NCBI RefSeq assembly: GCF_014648855.1
Contig: NZ_BMRX01000011.1
Span: 62,001-126,000, forward strand
DNA from: Streptomyces parvulus
GTDB lineage: Bacteria > Actinomycetota > Actinomycetes > Streptomycetales > Streptomycetaceae
DNA: 64,000 nucleotides
Direction: 5' to 3'
The position numbers and the translations under genes were made by a program. Numbering within the stretch: position 1 is the first letter of the stretch; each line of letters starts with the position of its first letter. This document shows, piece after piece, positions 42,591 to 50,335 of the stretch. Under the pieces are notes generated by a model that saw only the letters and a list, made by a program, of their open reading frames with translations, did no database searches and was not told the DNA's origin.

Positions 42591-44216
42591 TCATCGCTCG
42601 AAGGGGCTTGGGGTGGGGAAGTAGGAGGTGAGGAAGTCGTCCAGCAGCTCTTGCTGCGCTTCGATGTCCTCCGGGGTCGAAAAGGCGTCGTTGAGACAGA
42701 AGGTGTCCTGGTCGCGGCCGTCGAGCAGCCGTTGCAGCCGCTCGGCCAGATCGGGCACCGCGAGCTGGAGATAGGTGAAGGGCATGGACCCCGGCTGGGC
42801 CCGCCCGGTCAGCGCGGCGTAGTACAGCGCGAACGACGAGGTCGGCGACAGGTCGGTCATCGCGCGGAACCTGCTGGCCGAGGTGCGCGCCCACGCCTCC
42901 GAGAACTCCCGCTCGGCCTCCTCCATCGCCGAGCGGCGCAGGGCGTAGGGGATGTGCTCCATGGGCTGCGTGATCACTTTGCCGAAACGTTCACGCAGCA
43001 GCGCGCGGTTGTTCTTGCACGCCGCGTCCACCGGGGTGTCGGTCTCGGCGACCGCCCCCTGGGGGATGCGGTTGCGCGAGGGGAAGTACCGGGCCGTGCC
43101 GTTCGGGGTGAAGAAGGCGTGCGGCGCCACCGGGCGCCCCATGAACATGTCGTCGTTGAAGTACAGGAAGTGCTCGGCGAGGCCGTCGATGTGGTGGAGC
43201 TGGCTCTCGATCGAGTGCGAGTTGAAGGTCGGCAGGTCCGCCGGGTTGCGGAAGATCTCCCGGTGGGTGGCGACGCGGATGCCGAACAGGTCCTCGCGCA
43301 TCCACTCCGGGACCTGGTCGTCGGTGACGACGTAGATGTTCCGGATCCAGGGCGCGAACATGTGGAGCGAGCGGATCGAGTAGCGAAGTTCGTCCCGGCT
43401 GATGAAGCGGGCGTCACTCGCCGACTCGGCGTGGTAGGCCTCGCCCTTCGCCCGGGCCTTGCGCCGCTGCCAGACGGGATCATTGCCGTCGACCCAGGTG
43501 TAGACGGCGTCCACGGCGAAGGCGATGTCGTCGGCGCAGTGCACCAGGAACTCGGGCCGGGTGGGCAGCGCGGGGGCGAGGTGCCGCGGCGTCCAGTCCG
43601 AGACGAAGCGGCTGAACAGCCGGGCGGCGCCCATGACGTTGGTACCGTCGGCGGCCACGGCCCAGGTCGCGCGGTTGGCCCGCGGAGCGACGAGATGGGT
43701 GCCGCTGCGCTGCCAGAACTCGACGGCACAGCCGTACTCGTGGCCGAGCAGGAGATGGCGGCCCGCGTCGGTGCGGTACCAGCTGACCTGGACCACCCGC
43801 GCGGAGGCGACCTCGCGCCAGGCCCTGGGGTCGCGCGAGGAGACCGGCTTGGCGGGCCGGGGTGCCTCCGGGTCGACGACGCTCAGGTGGCCCGGGTACT
43901 GGCCCAGCCCGCGGAACAACGCCTGGAGGGCGCGTTCCCGGTCCTCCTCGGCCACCCCGACGACCGTGCCGTGGTCGGCGGTGCCGCGCACGGCGAAGTG
44001 GGCGACGCCCGCCTGGTCGAGCAGGGTGACGAGCGCCGAGCGGTTGGCCTCACGGGCCGCCAGCGGGGTCAGTCCGGGTTCGACGTAGACGTCACCGTGC
44101 TCACTCGTCAGCGTCGTGGGTGCGGCCGCGGCGGGCCGCCTCGACCCGGCGGTGCCGTGCCGGGCGGCGCCCGGCGCGGCCAGTCGCGGGCCGCTGACGT
44201 CAGATACGGTCGTCAC
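42591..44216 (-). CDS. Stealth-family sugar-phosphate transferase
   Basis: A 541-aa Stealth protein and the first gene of the operon. The catalytic motifs are intact: CR1 VDAVYTWVDGNDPVWQRRK, CR2 RDELRYSIRSLHMFAPWIRNIYVVTD, CR3 FNSHSIESQLHHIDGLAEHFLYFNDDMFMG and CR4 FCLNDAFSTPEDI. The N-terminal module AREANRSALVTLLDQAGVAHFAVRG matches the other two. The frame is open to an ATG at 44306. That extra segment has poor third-position GC and a Cys/Arg-rich sequence, so the GTG at 44216 (GAAGG site upstream) is preferred. Confidence 0.85.
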   Translation of the reverse strand: MTTVSDVSGPRLAAPGAARHGTAGSRRPAAAAPTTLTSEHGDVYVEPGLTPLAAREANRSALVTLLDQAGVAHFAVRGTADHGTVVGVAEEDRERALQALFRGLGQYPGHLSVVDPEAPRPAKPVSSRDPRAWREVASARVVQVSWYRTDAGRHLLLGHEYGCAVEFWQRSGTHLVAPRANRATWAVAADGTNVMGAARLFSRFVSDWTPRHLAPALPTRPEFLVHCADDIAFAVDAVYTWVDGNDPVWQRRKARAKGEAYHAESASDARFISRDELRYSIRSLHMFAPWIRNIYVVTDDQVPEWMREDLFGIRVATHREIFRNPADLPTFNSHSIESQLHHIDGLAEHFLYFNDDMFMGRPVAPHAFFTPNGTARYFPSRNRIPQGAVAETDTPVDAACKNNRALLRERFGKVITQPMEHIPYALRRSAMEEAEREFSEAWARTSASRFRAMTDLSPTSSFALYYAALTGRAQPGSMPFTYLQLAVPDLAERLQRLLDGRDQDTFCLNDAFSTPEDIEAQQELLDDFLTSYFPTPSPFER

Positions 44217-44268
44217 GCCACTGGCCTTCGAAGAACGACGCAGGCAGCAGCACAGCCACCCTCCCTCT

Positions 44269-44293
44269 CTCACTCCGGGCACACCGGAGTGAG
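44269..44293 (-). repeat. Leader hairpin of the Stealth operon
   Basis: CTCACTCCGG (44269-44278) and its inverted copy (44284-44293) flank a 5-nt loop. It lies 53 bp before the GTG start of the first Stealth gene, where it could act as attenuator or terminator. If translation starts at 44306 it would instead lie within codons 5-13. Confidence 0.5.
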
Positions 44294-44544
44294 CGCTGGT
44301 GGCCATGAGCCCTCGTGCCCCCCGGCTCGATGGACGACCACAAATCCGACGCCGGCCGATCGGCCGACGCGTTCACACCGCGAACTTGAACGTTCACAGG
44401 ACCGGCACATCTTCACCAAGAGTCCTGATAACTGTCAACAGCAATCACATATGACGGAAAATACATGTCGCCCTGACATAGACCTGAACATCAGGGATCA
44501 GTCAGGTTGCCAGGGGTAACGTCCGAGGCGTCCGACAATCGGTC

Positions 44545-44550
44545 TATAGT
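44545..44550 (+). promoter_or_regulatory. -10 element of the LCP gene
   Basis: TATAGT fits the SigA/HrdB -10 consensus and lies about 95 nt before the ATG. No clear -35 is seen 17-18 bp upstream (TCCGAG). Confidence 0.4.
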
Positions 44551-44649
44551 TCGGAAACGCTCGGCGACCCCGCCGTGGCCGGGCCCGGCCTCTCCCCCCA
44601 CTCGTGCCCTTCGTTCGTGTCGGTTGACGAGAGAGGACCGAGGTCCAAG

Positions 44650-45750
44650 ATGACGCATGCTCCGACGCAGCCCAGCCCTCGCCGGTCCAGGCGTGCGCCC
44701 TCGGGCCGCCGGTCGGCCCGACCTCCCCGCAGGCGTCGCGTGTGGCGTTGGATCGCGCTGAGCCTGGTGCTGTTCGTGCTGGTCGCGGGAGGCGTCGGCT
44801 ACTGGCTGTACAGCGACCTCAACGGCAACCTCAAGGGCGTCGACATCAACGAGGCGATCGGTGACGACCGGCCGGAGAAGCTGCCCACCTCGGGGCAGAA
44901 CATCCTGGTCCTGGGCTCCGACTCGCGCTCCGGGGAGAACGCCGGACTGGGCACCGGCAAGGTCGCCGGGGCCCGTTCGGACACCGCTCTCGTGATGCAC
45001 GTGCCTCAGGGCCGCACGGAGGCCGTCGCGGTGAGCATCCCCCGCGACACCCTGGTGACCCGGCCCGCGTGCACCGGCAAGGACGGCGCCGAGGTCGCCT
45101 CGGCGAAGCGCGTGATGTTCAACTCCATCTACTCGCAGGCCGGTCCGGCCTGCGTGGTCAAGACGGTGGAGCAGATGTCCGGGATCCGCATGGACCACTA
45201 CGTGGAGATCGACTTCGCCGGCTTCAAGGACCTCGTGGACGCCATCGGCGGGGTCACCGTCACGGTCGAGGAGGACATCCACGACCCCTCCAGCGGCCTC
45301 GACCTGACCGCCGGCACGCACAAGCTGAACGGCACGGAGTCACTCGCCTTCGTCCGCACCAGGCACGGCGTCGGCGACGGCAGCGACCTCGGACGCATCG
45401 GGCTCCAGCAGCAGTTCATGCTCGCCCTGCTCAGTGAGATCAAGCGTCAGGACCTGCTGGGCAGCCCCACCAGGACGTACAAGATCGCCGACCAGCTCAC
45501 CGCGGCCCTGACCACCGACTCGGAGCTGGCCTCCCTGACCGCGCTGGCCGAGTTCGGACGCAGCCTCAACGGCGTCGACCCGTCCTCGATGGAGACCGTC
45601 ATGCTGCCCGTGGCCTACGACACCCAGGACCCCAACCGGGTCGTGGCGGCCCGGCCGCAGGCGGACCAGCTCTGGGAGGCGCTGCGCCGGGACGAGGAGA
45701 TTCCCGCCGCGGCCAAGAAGTCCCCGGCCAAGGGCGGGTCCGCCTCCTGA
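44650..45750 (+). CDS. LytR-CpsA-Psr (LCP) family glycopolymer ligase
   Basis: A 366-aa type II membrane protein. It has a basic Pro/Arg-rich cytosolic tail (1-38), one transmembrane helix (RWIALSLVLFVLVAGGVGYWLY), then the extracytoplasmic LCP domain: NILVLGSDSRSGE, ARSDTALVMHV, AVSIPRDTLV (conserved Asp/Arg that bind the polyprenyl pyrophosphate) and FVRTRHGVGDGSDLGRIGLQQQFM (the R-x-R and D-x-x-R motifs). LCP proteins transfer teichoic acids or capsule from lipid carriers to peptidoglycan. It diverges from the Stealth operon, so it is the natural candidate to attach that polymer. Not a transcription factor despite the LytR name. Confidence 0.9.
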   Translation: MTHAPTQPSPRRSRRAPSGRRSARPPRRRRVWRWIALSLVLFVLVAGGVGYWLYSDLNGNLKGVDINEAIGDDRPEKLPTSGQNILVLGSDSRSGENAGLGTGKVAGARSDTALVMHVPQGRTEAVAVSIPRDTLVTRPACTGKDGAEVASAKRVMFNSIYSQAGPACVVKTVEQMSGIRMDHYVEIDFAGFKDLVDAIGGVTVTVEEDIHDPSSGLDLTAGTHKLNGTESLAFVRTRHGVGDGSDLGRIGLQQQFMLALLSEIKRQDLLGSPTRTYKIADQLTAALTTDSELASLTALAEFGRSLNGVDPSSMETVMLPVAYDTQDPNRVVAARPQADQLWEALRRDEEIPAAAKKSPAKGGSAS

Positions 45751-45789
45751 ACCGGGGACGGGCGACGCCCGCCCCCGCCGGGGCGGGCG

Positions 45790-46905
45790 TCAGACGCGCA
45801 CCGCCGTGTCGAATGTCAGTCCCGGCCCCGCCGCCTGCCGGGCCACACGCAGGGCCCCGTCCGGTCCGACCAGCGCGAGGACGACCCTGCCGCAGCCGTC
45901 CAGGGCCAGCGCCGGTGCGCCCGTGCTCCGCTCCCCGACCGGCGCCCACCAGAGGCCGGCCCCCTCGTTCTCGGTGCCGCACACGGCGAACATGACGTGA
46001 CCGTCGAGCCCGCGGTGGGCGAGCACCGTGCAGTCGTACCCGTCCAGCGCCGCGCGCAGCACCGCGACCCGGTCGGCCGTGGCCGCGCCGAGGGGGATCA
46101 CCCAGCCGCCGACGCGGTGGGCGACGAGCTGACCGCTCTCCTCGTCCGTCCAGTAGTACGTCGGCCGGTCCGGCGCCGTCTCCAGCAGCGCGGCGGTGCC
46201 GGGGGCCACCCGCAGCGCGATGTTCGCCTCGCGGGCAAAGTCCCCGTCGGCCTCCGACTGCCGCCAGCGCAGGGCGTGCTGCGTGTTGCCGGCGAGGACC
46301 TCGATGCGCCCGGAGGCGAGCGCGGCCGCGACGAAACCGTCCCGCACACCGCTGCCCTTGAGGTCCTGCCAGGGTTCCCATCTGCCGCTGGGAGCCTCGC
46401 GGCGGAGCATCAGTCCGCCACCGGCGTTGCGCACGAGGACGTGGACCCGGCCGGTCGCGCTCACCGCCGCCACCGGCGCGCCGAAGCGCGCGGCCTTCTC
46501 CGGCTCCTTGTGGGGGTTGCCCAACGACCGCCACTCCGTGACCGGACGACCGGTCTGGTACTGGATGGCGTGCACGACGTCCACCGTGACCGGCCCGCCG
46601 GCCCCGCGGGCCCGCCGCCCCAGGAAGTGCACGTAGGTGTCGGCGCCCTGTACGACCGAGAGGTGGGTCAGGTCCGGCACCGGAACGAGCTGCGGGTCGG
46701 ACCAGTGCGGCCCGCCGGGCCTGGTCTCCGTCCAGCGCAGCAGCCCGGCGCGGGTGCGGGCGTAGGCGGTGAGCCTGCCGTCCTTGCCGAGGACGAGCCA
46801 CCGGCCGTCGAGCGCGGCGTCCGCGGTGGGCGCCCCGGCCTCGGGGGCGGCTCTCCGGTCGGCCGGTCTTTCGCGGGCCGCGCCGCGCCCCGTTCTGGTC
46901 CCCAT
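45790..46905 (-). CDS. Predicted beta-propeller (lectin-like) protein, copy 1
   Basis: A 371-aa protein made of repeating blades of about 45 residues with the motif W-x-x-W/A-x-x-L-G. Examples are ALDGRWLVLGKDGRL, VHVLVRNAGGGLMLR, GRWEPWQDLKGSGVRDGFVAA and GRIEVLAGNTQHALRWRQ. This resembles the PLL-type fucose-binding beta-propellers, but the ligand is unknown. No signal or membrane segment is present. It is a clear paralogue of the gene at 47065-48087. The ATG at 46905 follows GGGAGGGGGCAGG. Convergent with the LCP gene. Confidence 0.7.
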   Translation of the reverse strand: MGTRTGRGAARERPADRRAAPEAGAPTADAALDGRWLVLGKDGRLTAYARTRAGLLRWTETRPGGPHWSDPQLVPVPDLTHLSVVQGADTYVHFLGRRARGAGGPVTVDVVHAIQYQTGRPVTEWRSLGNPHKEPEKAARFGAPVAAVSATGRVHVLVRNAGGGLMLRREAPSGRWEPWQDLKGSGVRDGFVAAALASGRIEVLAGNTQHALRWRQSEADGDFAREANIALRVAPGTAALLETAPDRPTYYWTDEESGQLVAHRVGGWVIPLGAATADRVAVLRAALDGYDCTVLAHRGLDGHVMFAVCGTENEGAGLWWAPVGERSTGAPALALDGCGRVVLALVGPDGALRVARQAAGPGLTFDTAVRV

Positions 46906-46999
46906 GACGAAACCTGCCCCCTCCCGCCGCGGAAGCGGCCGACCTGGCATCCCTCCCCAGGTCTGTCCTGCGCGGAGGCTGAGCGCGGACCATCATAGA

Positions 47000-47011
47000 T
47001 CGAACGTTCGA
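47000..47011. promoter_or_regulatory. 12-bp palindrome upstream of propeller copy 1
   Basis: TCGAACGTTCGA is a perfect palindrome within a broader symmetry (CATCA at 46991-46995 and TGATG at 47018-47022). It lies 95 bp before the copy 1 start in the 159-bp gap between the two paralogues. Confidence 0.4.
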
Positions 47012-47064
47012 CGAACATGATGTGACGGCCTTGTGTACGGCTCTCCCGGAGCGCCGGGACGCGC

Positions 47065-48087
47065 TCAGACCTCCCGCCAAGCCCCCAGCGCCAGCCCCGC
47101 CTCGTCCTTCCGCCTGGTGATCCGGAGTTGCCCGGTGGACGGGGAGAGCGTCGCGGCGACCAGGCGGCCGTCGGCGTCCAGGGCCAGGGAGACCGTCGCG
47201 TCGTTGGGCAGGGCCGGGCCCGACTCCGTCCAGGCGGCGCCCATCTCCTCCAGTTCCGAGGGGTAGGCGGCGAAGGCGACCCGGCCGCCCGCCGAGGAGC
47301 GCTGGGCGACCACCGTGCAGTCGTGGCCGTCTATGACGCAGCGGACCGCCGAGACCGGGCCGGGTCCGGCGGCGGGCATCAGGGGGAGCGGCTTGCCGCC
47401 GGGGCGCCACGCGCACAGTTCGCCGGTGCCGTCGTCGGTGTACAGGACGGTGGTGCGCTCGCCGGAGGTCGCGAGGGCGCGCAGCGTGCCGGGGCGGACC
47501 GCCGCGTCGACGCGCTCCCCGAGCACCGGCCGCTCCCCCGGCTTCTCCTGGCGCCAGTGCTGGATGCCGTCGGGGACGGGCGCGTACACCTCGACCAGCC
47601 CGGACTCGGCCGTCACCGCCGCGGGCGCCTCCTGGACGCCGCGGCCCTTCAGGTCGCGCCAGGGATCCCAGCCGCCCTTCTCCTTCTGCGCCACCATGCT
47701 CATGCCGCCGCCCCCGTTGCGGACGAAGACGTGGGCGCGCCCCTGCGCGTCGACCGCGACCGCCGGTGTCCCGGTGCGGTCGCCCTGCTTGTTGGGGTGG
47801 CCGGCCGGTTCCCAGTCCAGGGGGGCGAGCAGCGGCCGGAAGTGCGTGGTGTGCACGAGCCCCGCGCGGTCGGCGCCGGTGGGCCGCCAGGCGACCAGGT
47901 GGGCGTAGCCGTTGGCGCCCCGGGCCGCCGCGAGACCGGGACGCAGTTTCTGGTCGCCGCCGAGCCGGCGCGGGGCCTCCCAGTCGCCCGCGGGCGTGCG
48001 CTCGGCGCGCCACAGCGCGGCGTCGCCGGTCGGGAGGTACACGCTGAGGCGGCCGTCGCGGCCGAGGAGAAGCCAGTCGCCATTCAC
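47065..48087 (-). CDS. Predicted beta-propeller (lectin-like) protein, copy 2
   Basis: A 340-aa paralogue of the preceding gene with the same blade motifs in the same order: VNGDWLLLGRDGRL, AHVFVRNGGGGMSMV, GGWDPWRDLKGRGVQEAPAAV, GLVEVYAPVPDGIQHWRQ and DGHDCTVVAQR. It lacks the N-terminal 40-residue tail of copy 1. The GTG at 48087 is preceded by TACAGT (minus-strand, 48094-48099) with 6 nt between, so leaderless initiation supports this start. Divergent from the NYN-like gene by 80 bp. Confidence 0.7.
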   Translation of the reverse strand: MNGDWLLLGRDGRLSVYLPTGDAALWRAERTPAGDWEAPRRLGGDQKLRPGLAAARGANGYAHLVAWRPTGADRAGLVHTTHFRPLLAPLDWEPAGHPNKQGDRTGTPAVAVDAQGRAHVFVRNGGGGMSMVAQKEKGGWDPWRDLKGRGVQEAPAAVTAESGLVEVYAPVPDGIQHWRQEKPGERPVLGERVDAAVRPGTLRALATSGERTTVLYTDDGTGELCAWRPGGKPLPLMPAAGPGPVSAVRCVIDGHDCTVVAQRSSAGGRVAFAAYPSELEEMGAAWTESGPALPNDATVSLALDADGRLVAATLSPSTGQLRITRRKDEAGLALGAWREV

Positions 48088-48167
48088 CGCATCACTGTAA
48101 GCGGGGGCACCGGCTCCGTGTCGATCGGGTGCCGGCCGGGGCACCGGGCGCGTGCGACGCTGACCGC

Positions 48168-48617
48168 ATGGACGACACCGACGACACCGGCGACATGGAA
48201 GACACGGGCGGTCCGAAGGGCACGGACGAGTCCCGCGACGTCGACGGCGCGGCACCCCCGCTCGTGATCGTCGACGCCGCGAACGTCGTCGGCTCGGTGC
48301 CCGACGGCTGGTGGCGGGACCGGCGCGGGGCCGTCGAGCGGCTGCGGGACCGGCTGGCGGCGGAAGGGGTGCCGGGGCGGACGGGGCCGGTGGAGGTCGT
48401 GCTGGTGGTCGAGGGCGCGGCGCGCGGTGTGGAGTCCGTGCCGGGCGTACGGGTGGAGTCGGCACCGGGCAGCGGGGACGACCACATGGTGGAGCTGGTC
48501 GCGGGGGCCGCCCGCGACCGCCCGATCCTGGTCGTGACGGCCGACCGCGAGCTGCGCCGCCGGGTGACGGAGCTGGGCGCGGAGGTGGCGGGGCCGCGGG
48601 CCGTACGTCCGCGGTGA
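48168..48617 (+). CDS. NYN/PIN-like predicted RNase domain protein
   Basis: A 149-aa acidic protein. The N-terminal 25 residues are Asp/Thr/Gly-rich and disordered. The domain has LVIVDAANVVGSVPDGWWRDR (first acidic motif D-x-x-N), SGDDHMVELVAG and ILVVTADRELRRRV (last Asp), the order of the NYN/YacP fold, whose members are RNases. The ATG is preceded by GACGCT 6 nt upstream (48156-48161). Divergent from propeller copy 2. Confidence 0.78.
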   Translation: MDDTDDTGDMEDTGGPKGTDESRDVDGAAPPLVIVDAANVVGSVPDGWWRDRRGAVERLRDRLAAEGVPGRTGPVEVVLVVEGAARGVESVPGVRVESAPGSGDDHMVELVAGAARDRPILVVTADRELRRRVTELGAEVAGPRAVRPR

Positions 48618-48633
48618 CGGCGGCGACGAACCG

Positions 48634-48660
48634 CGGGCCCGGAGGCGTCCTCCGGGCCCG
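48634..48660. terminator. Bidirectional hairpin terminator
   Basis: CGGGCCCGGAGG (48634-48645) pairs with 48649-48660 over a 3-nt loop, between the convergent NYN-like and permease genes. Confidence 0.8.
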
Positions 48661-48678
48661 TGCGTGGGACGCGTACGG

Positions 48679-50184
48679 CTACTGGCCGCCGGGGCCGGCG
48701 GGGGTGTCCTCCCCGCGGGCCAGCCGGCTGTGGGTGCGGCTGTAGAGGAAGTACACGACGACGCCGATGGCCATCCAGATGCCGAACCGGACCCAGGTCT
48801 CGGCCGGCAGGTTCAGCATCAGCCAGAGCGAGGCGGCCACCGACACGATCGGCAACGCGGGCACCAGCGGGGTGCGGAAGGCGCGCGGCAGGTCCGGACG
48901 GGTCCGGCGCAGGATGACCACGCTGATCGCGACGACGACGAACGCGAACAGCGTGCCGATGTTCACCAGCTCGGCCAGCTCGCTCAGGCTGGTGAAGCCG
49001 GCGACGATCGCGATGATCACGCCGAGCAGGATGGTCGGCCGGTACGGGGTCCGGAACTTCGGGTGGACGCGGGAGAAGAAGCGCGGGAGCAGTCCGTCGC
49101 GGCTCATCGCGAAGAAGACCCGGGTCTGCCCGAGCAGCAGGATCATGCACACCGTGGTCAGGCCGACGGCGGCGCCGAAGCTGATCACGCCGGCGAAGAA
49201 GGGGTGGCCGGTGGACTTGAAGGCGTCGGCGAGCGGGGCGTCGACGGACAGCTCGCTGTAGTGCTGCATGCCGGTGACGACGATCGAGACGGCGACGTAC
49301 AGGGCGGTGCAGATGAACAGGGAGCCGAGGATGCCGCGGGGCATGTCGCGCTGCGGGTTGCGGGTCTCCTCGGCGGCGGTGGCGACGATGTCGAAGCCGA
49401 TGAAGGCGAAGAAGACGACCGAGGCCGCGGTGAAGATGCCCATGACGCCGAAGTTCGCCGGGGCCCAGCCGAACATCAGCTGGATCAGTGGCGAGTCGAG
49501 CCCCGCCCCGGCCTCCACCGGCTGCGACTTCGGGACGAAGGGGTCGTAGTTGGAACCCTTGATGAAGAAGGCGCCCGCGATGATCACGATGAGGACGACG
49601 GCCACCTTGATGGCGACCACGAGCGAGGTGATCCGCGCCGAGAGCTTCATGCCGAGGACGAGGATGCCGGTGAGGACCAGCACCAGGGCGGCGGCCAGGA
49701 TGTCGAAGCCGAAGCCTTCGGCCCCGTCCCGGCCGCTCAGGGCCTCCGGGAAGGTCACCCCGGCGTTGTCGAAGAACGAACGGATGTACCCCGACCAGCC
49801 GACGGCCACCACCGCCGTGCCGAGCGCGAACTCCAGGACCAGGTCCCAGCCGATGATCCAGGCCGGCAGTTCGCCCAGCGAGGCGTAGGAGAAGGTGTAG
49901 GCGGAACCCGCCACCGGGACGGTGGAGGCGAACTCGGCGTAGCAGAGCGCGGCGAGTCCGCACACCACACCGGCGACCACGAAGGCCAGGGCCACGGAGG
50001 GCCCGGCGTTGTTCTTGGCGACCGTGCCGGTGAGTACGAAGATGCCGGTGCCGATGATGACACCGACGCCGAAGACGGTCAGGTCGAGCGCGGACAGGGA
50101 TTTCTTGAGCGCGTGCTCCGGTTCCTCCGTGTCCCGGATCGACTGCTCGATCTTCTTGGTCCTGAAGAGACTGCTGTTGCTCAC
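48679..50184 (-). CDS. APC-family amino acid permease
   Basis: A 501-aa permease with 12-13 transmembrane segments. The first reads LDLTVFGVGVIIGTGIFVLTG, the G-x-G-x-x-x-G-T-G-I-F motif of amino acid permeases, followed by AGSAYTFSYASLGELPAWIIGWDLVLEF, a cationic-amino-acid-transporter signature. The substrate is probably a cationic or broad amino acid. The ATG at 50184 has GGAGGTACGCG upstream. It follows dxs on the same strand but is separated by a 151-bp gap with a stem-loop, so it may be independent. Confidence 0.88.
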   Translation of the reverse strand: MSNSSLFRTKKIEQSIRDTEEPEHALKKSLSALDLTVFGVGVIIGTGIFVLTGTVAKNNAGPSVALAFVVAGVVCGLAALCYAEFASTVPVAGSAYTFSYASLGELPAWIIGWDLVLEFALGTAVVAVGWSGYIRSFFDNAGVTFPEALSGRDGAEGFGFDILAAALVLVLTGILVLGMKLSARITSLVVAIKVAVVLIVIIAGAFFIKGSNYDPFVPKSQPVEAGAGLDSPLIQLMFGWAPANFGVMGIFTAASVVFFAFIGFDIVATAAEETRNPQRDMPRGILGSLFICTALYVAVSIVVTGMQHYSELSVDAPLADAFKSTGHPFFAGVISFGAAVGLTTVCMILLLGQTRVFFAMSRDGLLPRFFSRVHPKFRTPYRPTILLGVIIAIVAGFTSLSELAELVNIGTLFAFVVVAISVVILRRTRPDLPRAFRTPLVPALPIVSVAASLWLMLNLPAETWVRFGIWMAIGVVVYFLYSRTHSRLARGEDTPAGPGGQ

Positions 50185-50266
50185 GCGTACCTCCGACGCT
50201 TGTCGTCCCCGACATGATCGAGAGGGGGGCGTACTGCGTATGCCCCGGCGTGAGCCGATTCACGCG

Positions 50267-50312
50267 GATGGGCCGGTTTCACCACCGCAACGAGTGGATA
50301 GACCGGCCCATC
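50267..50312. terminator. Stem-loop between dxs and the permease gene
   Basis: GATGGGCCGGT (50267-50277) pairs with 50302-50312. The 24-nt loop can form an inner CCAC/GTGG stem. It lies 24 bp after the dxs stop (minus strand) and is most simply the dxs terminator, but it could also be part of the permease mRNA leader. Confidence 0.55.
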
Positions 50313-50335
50313 GGCGCAACAGCACTGGCGTCCCG

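Larger units (their letters stand above)
44217..44649. other. 433-bp divergent control region, Stealth operon / LCP gene
   Basis: One of the most AT-rich stretches of the window. Seen: the 5'-leader hairpin of the Stealth operon (44269-44293), short imperfect symmetry CCCTGA (44471-44476)/TCAGGG (44491-44496) and a TATAGT -10 for the LCP gene (44545-44550). No gene. Confidence 0.6.
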
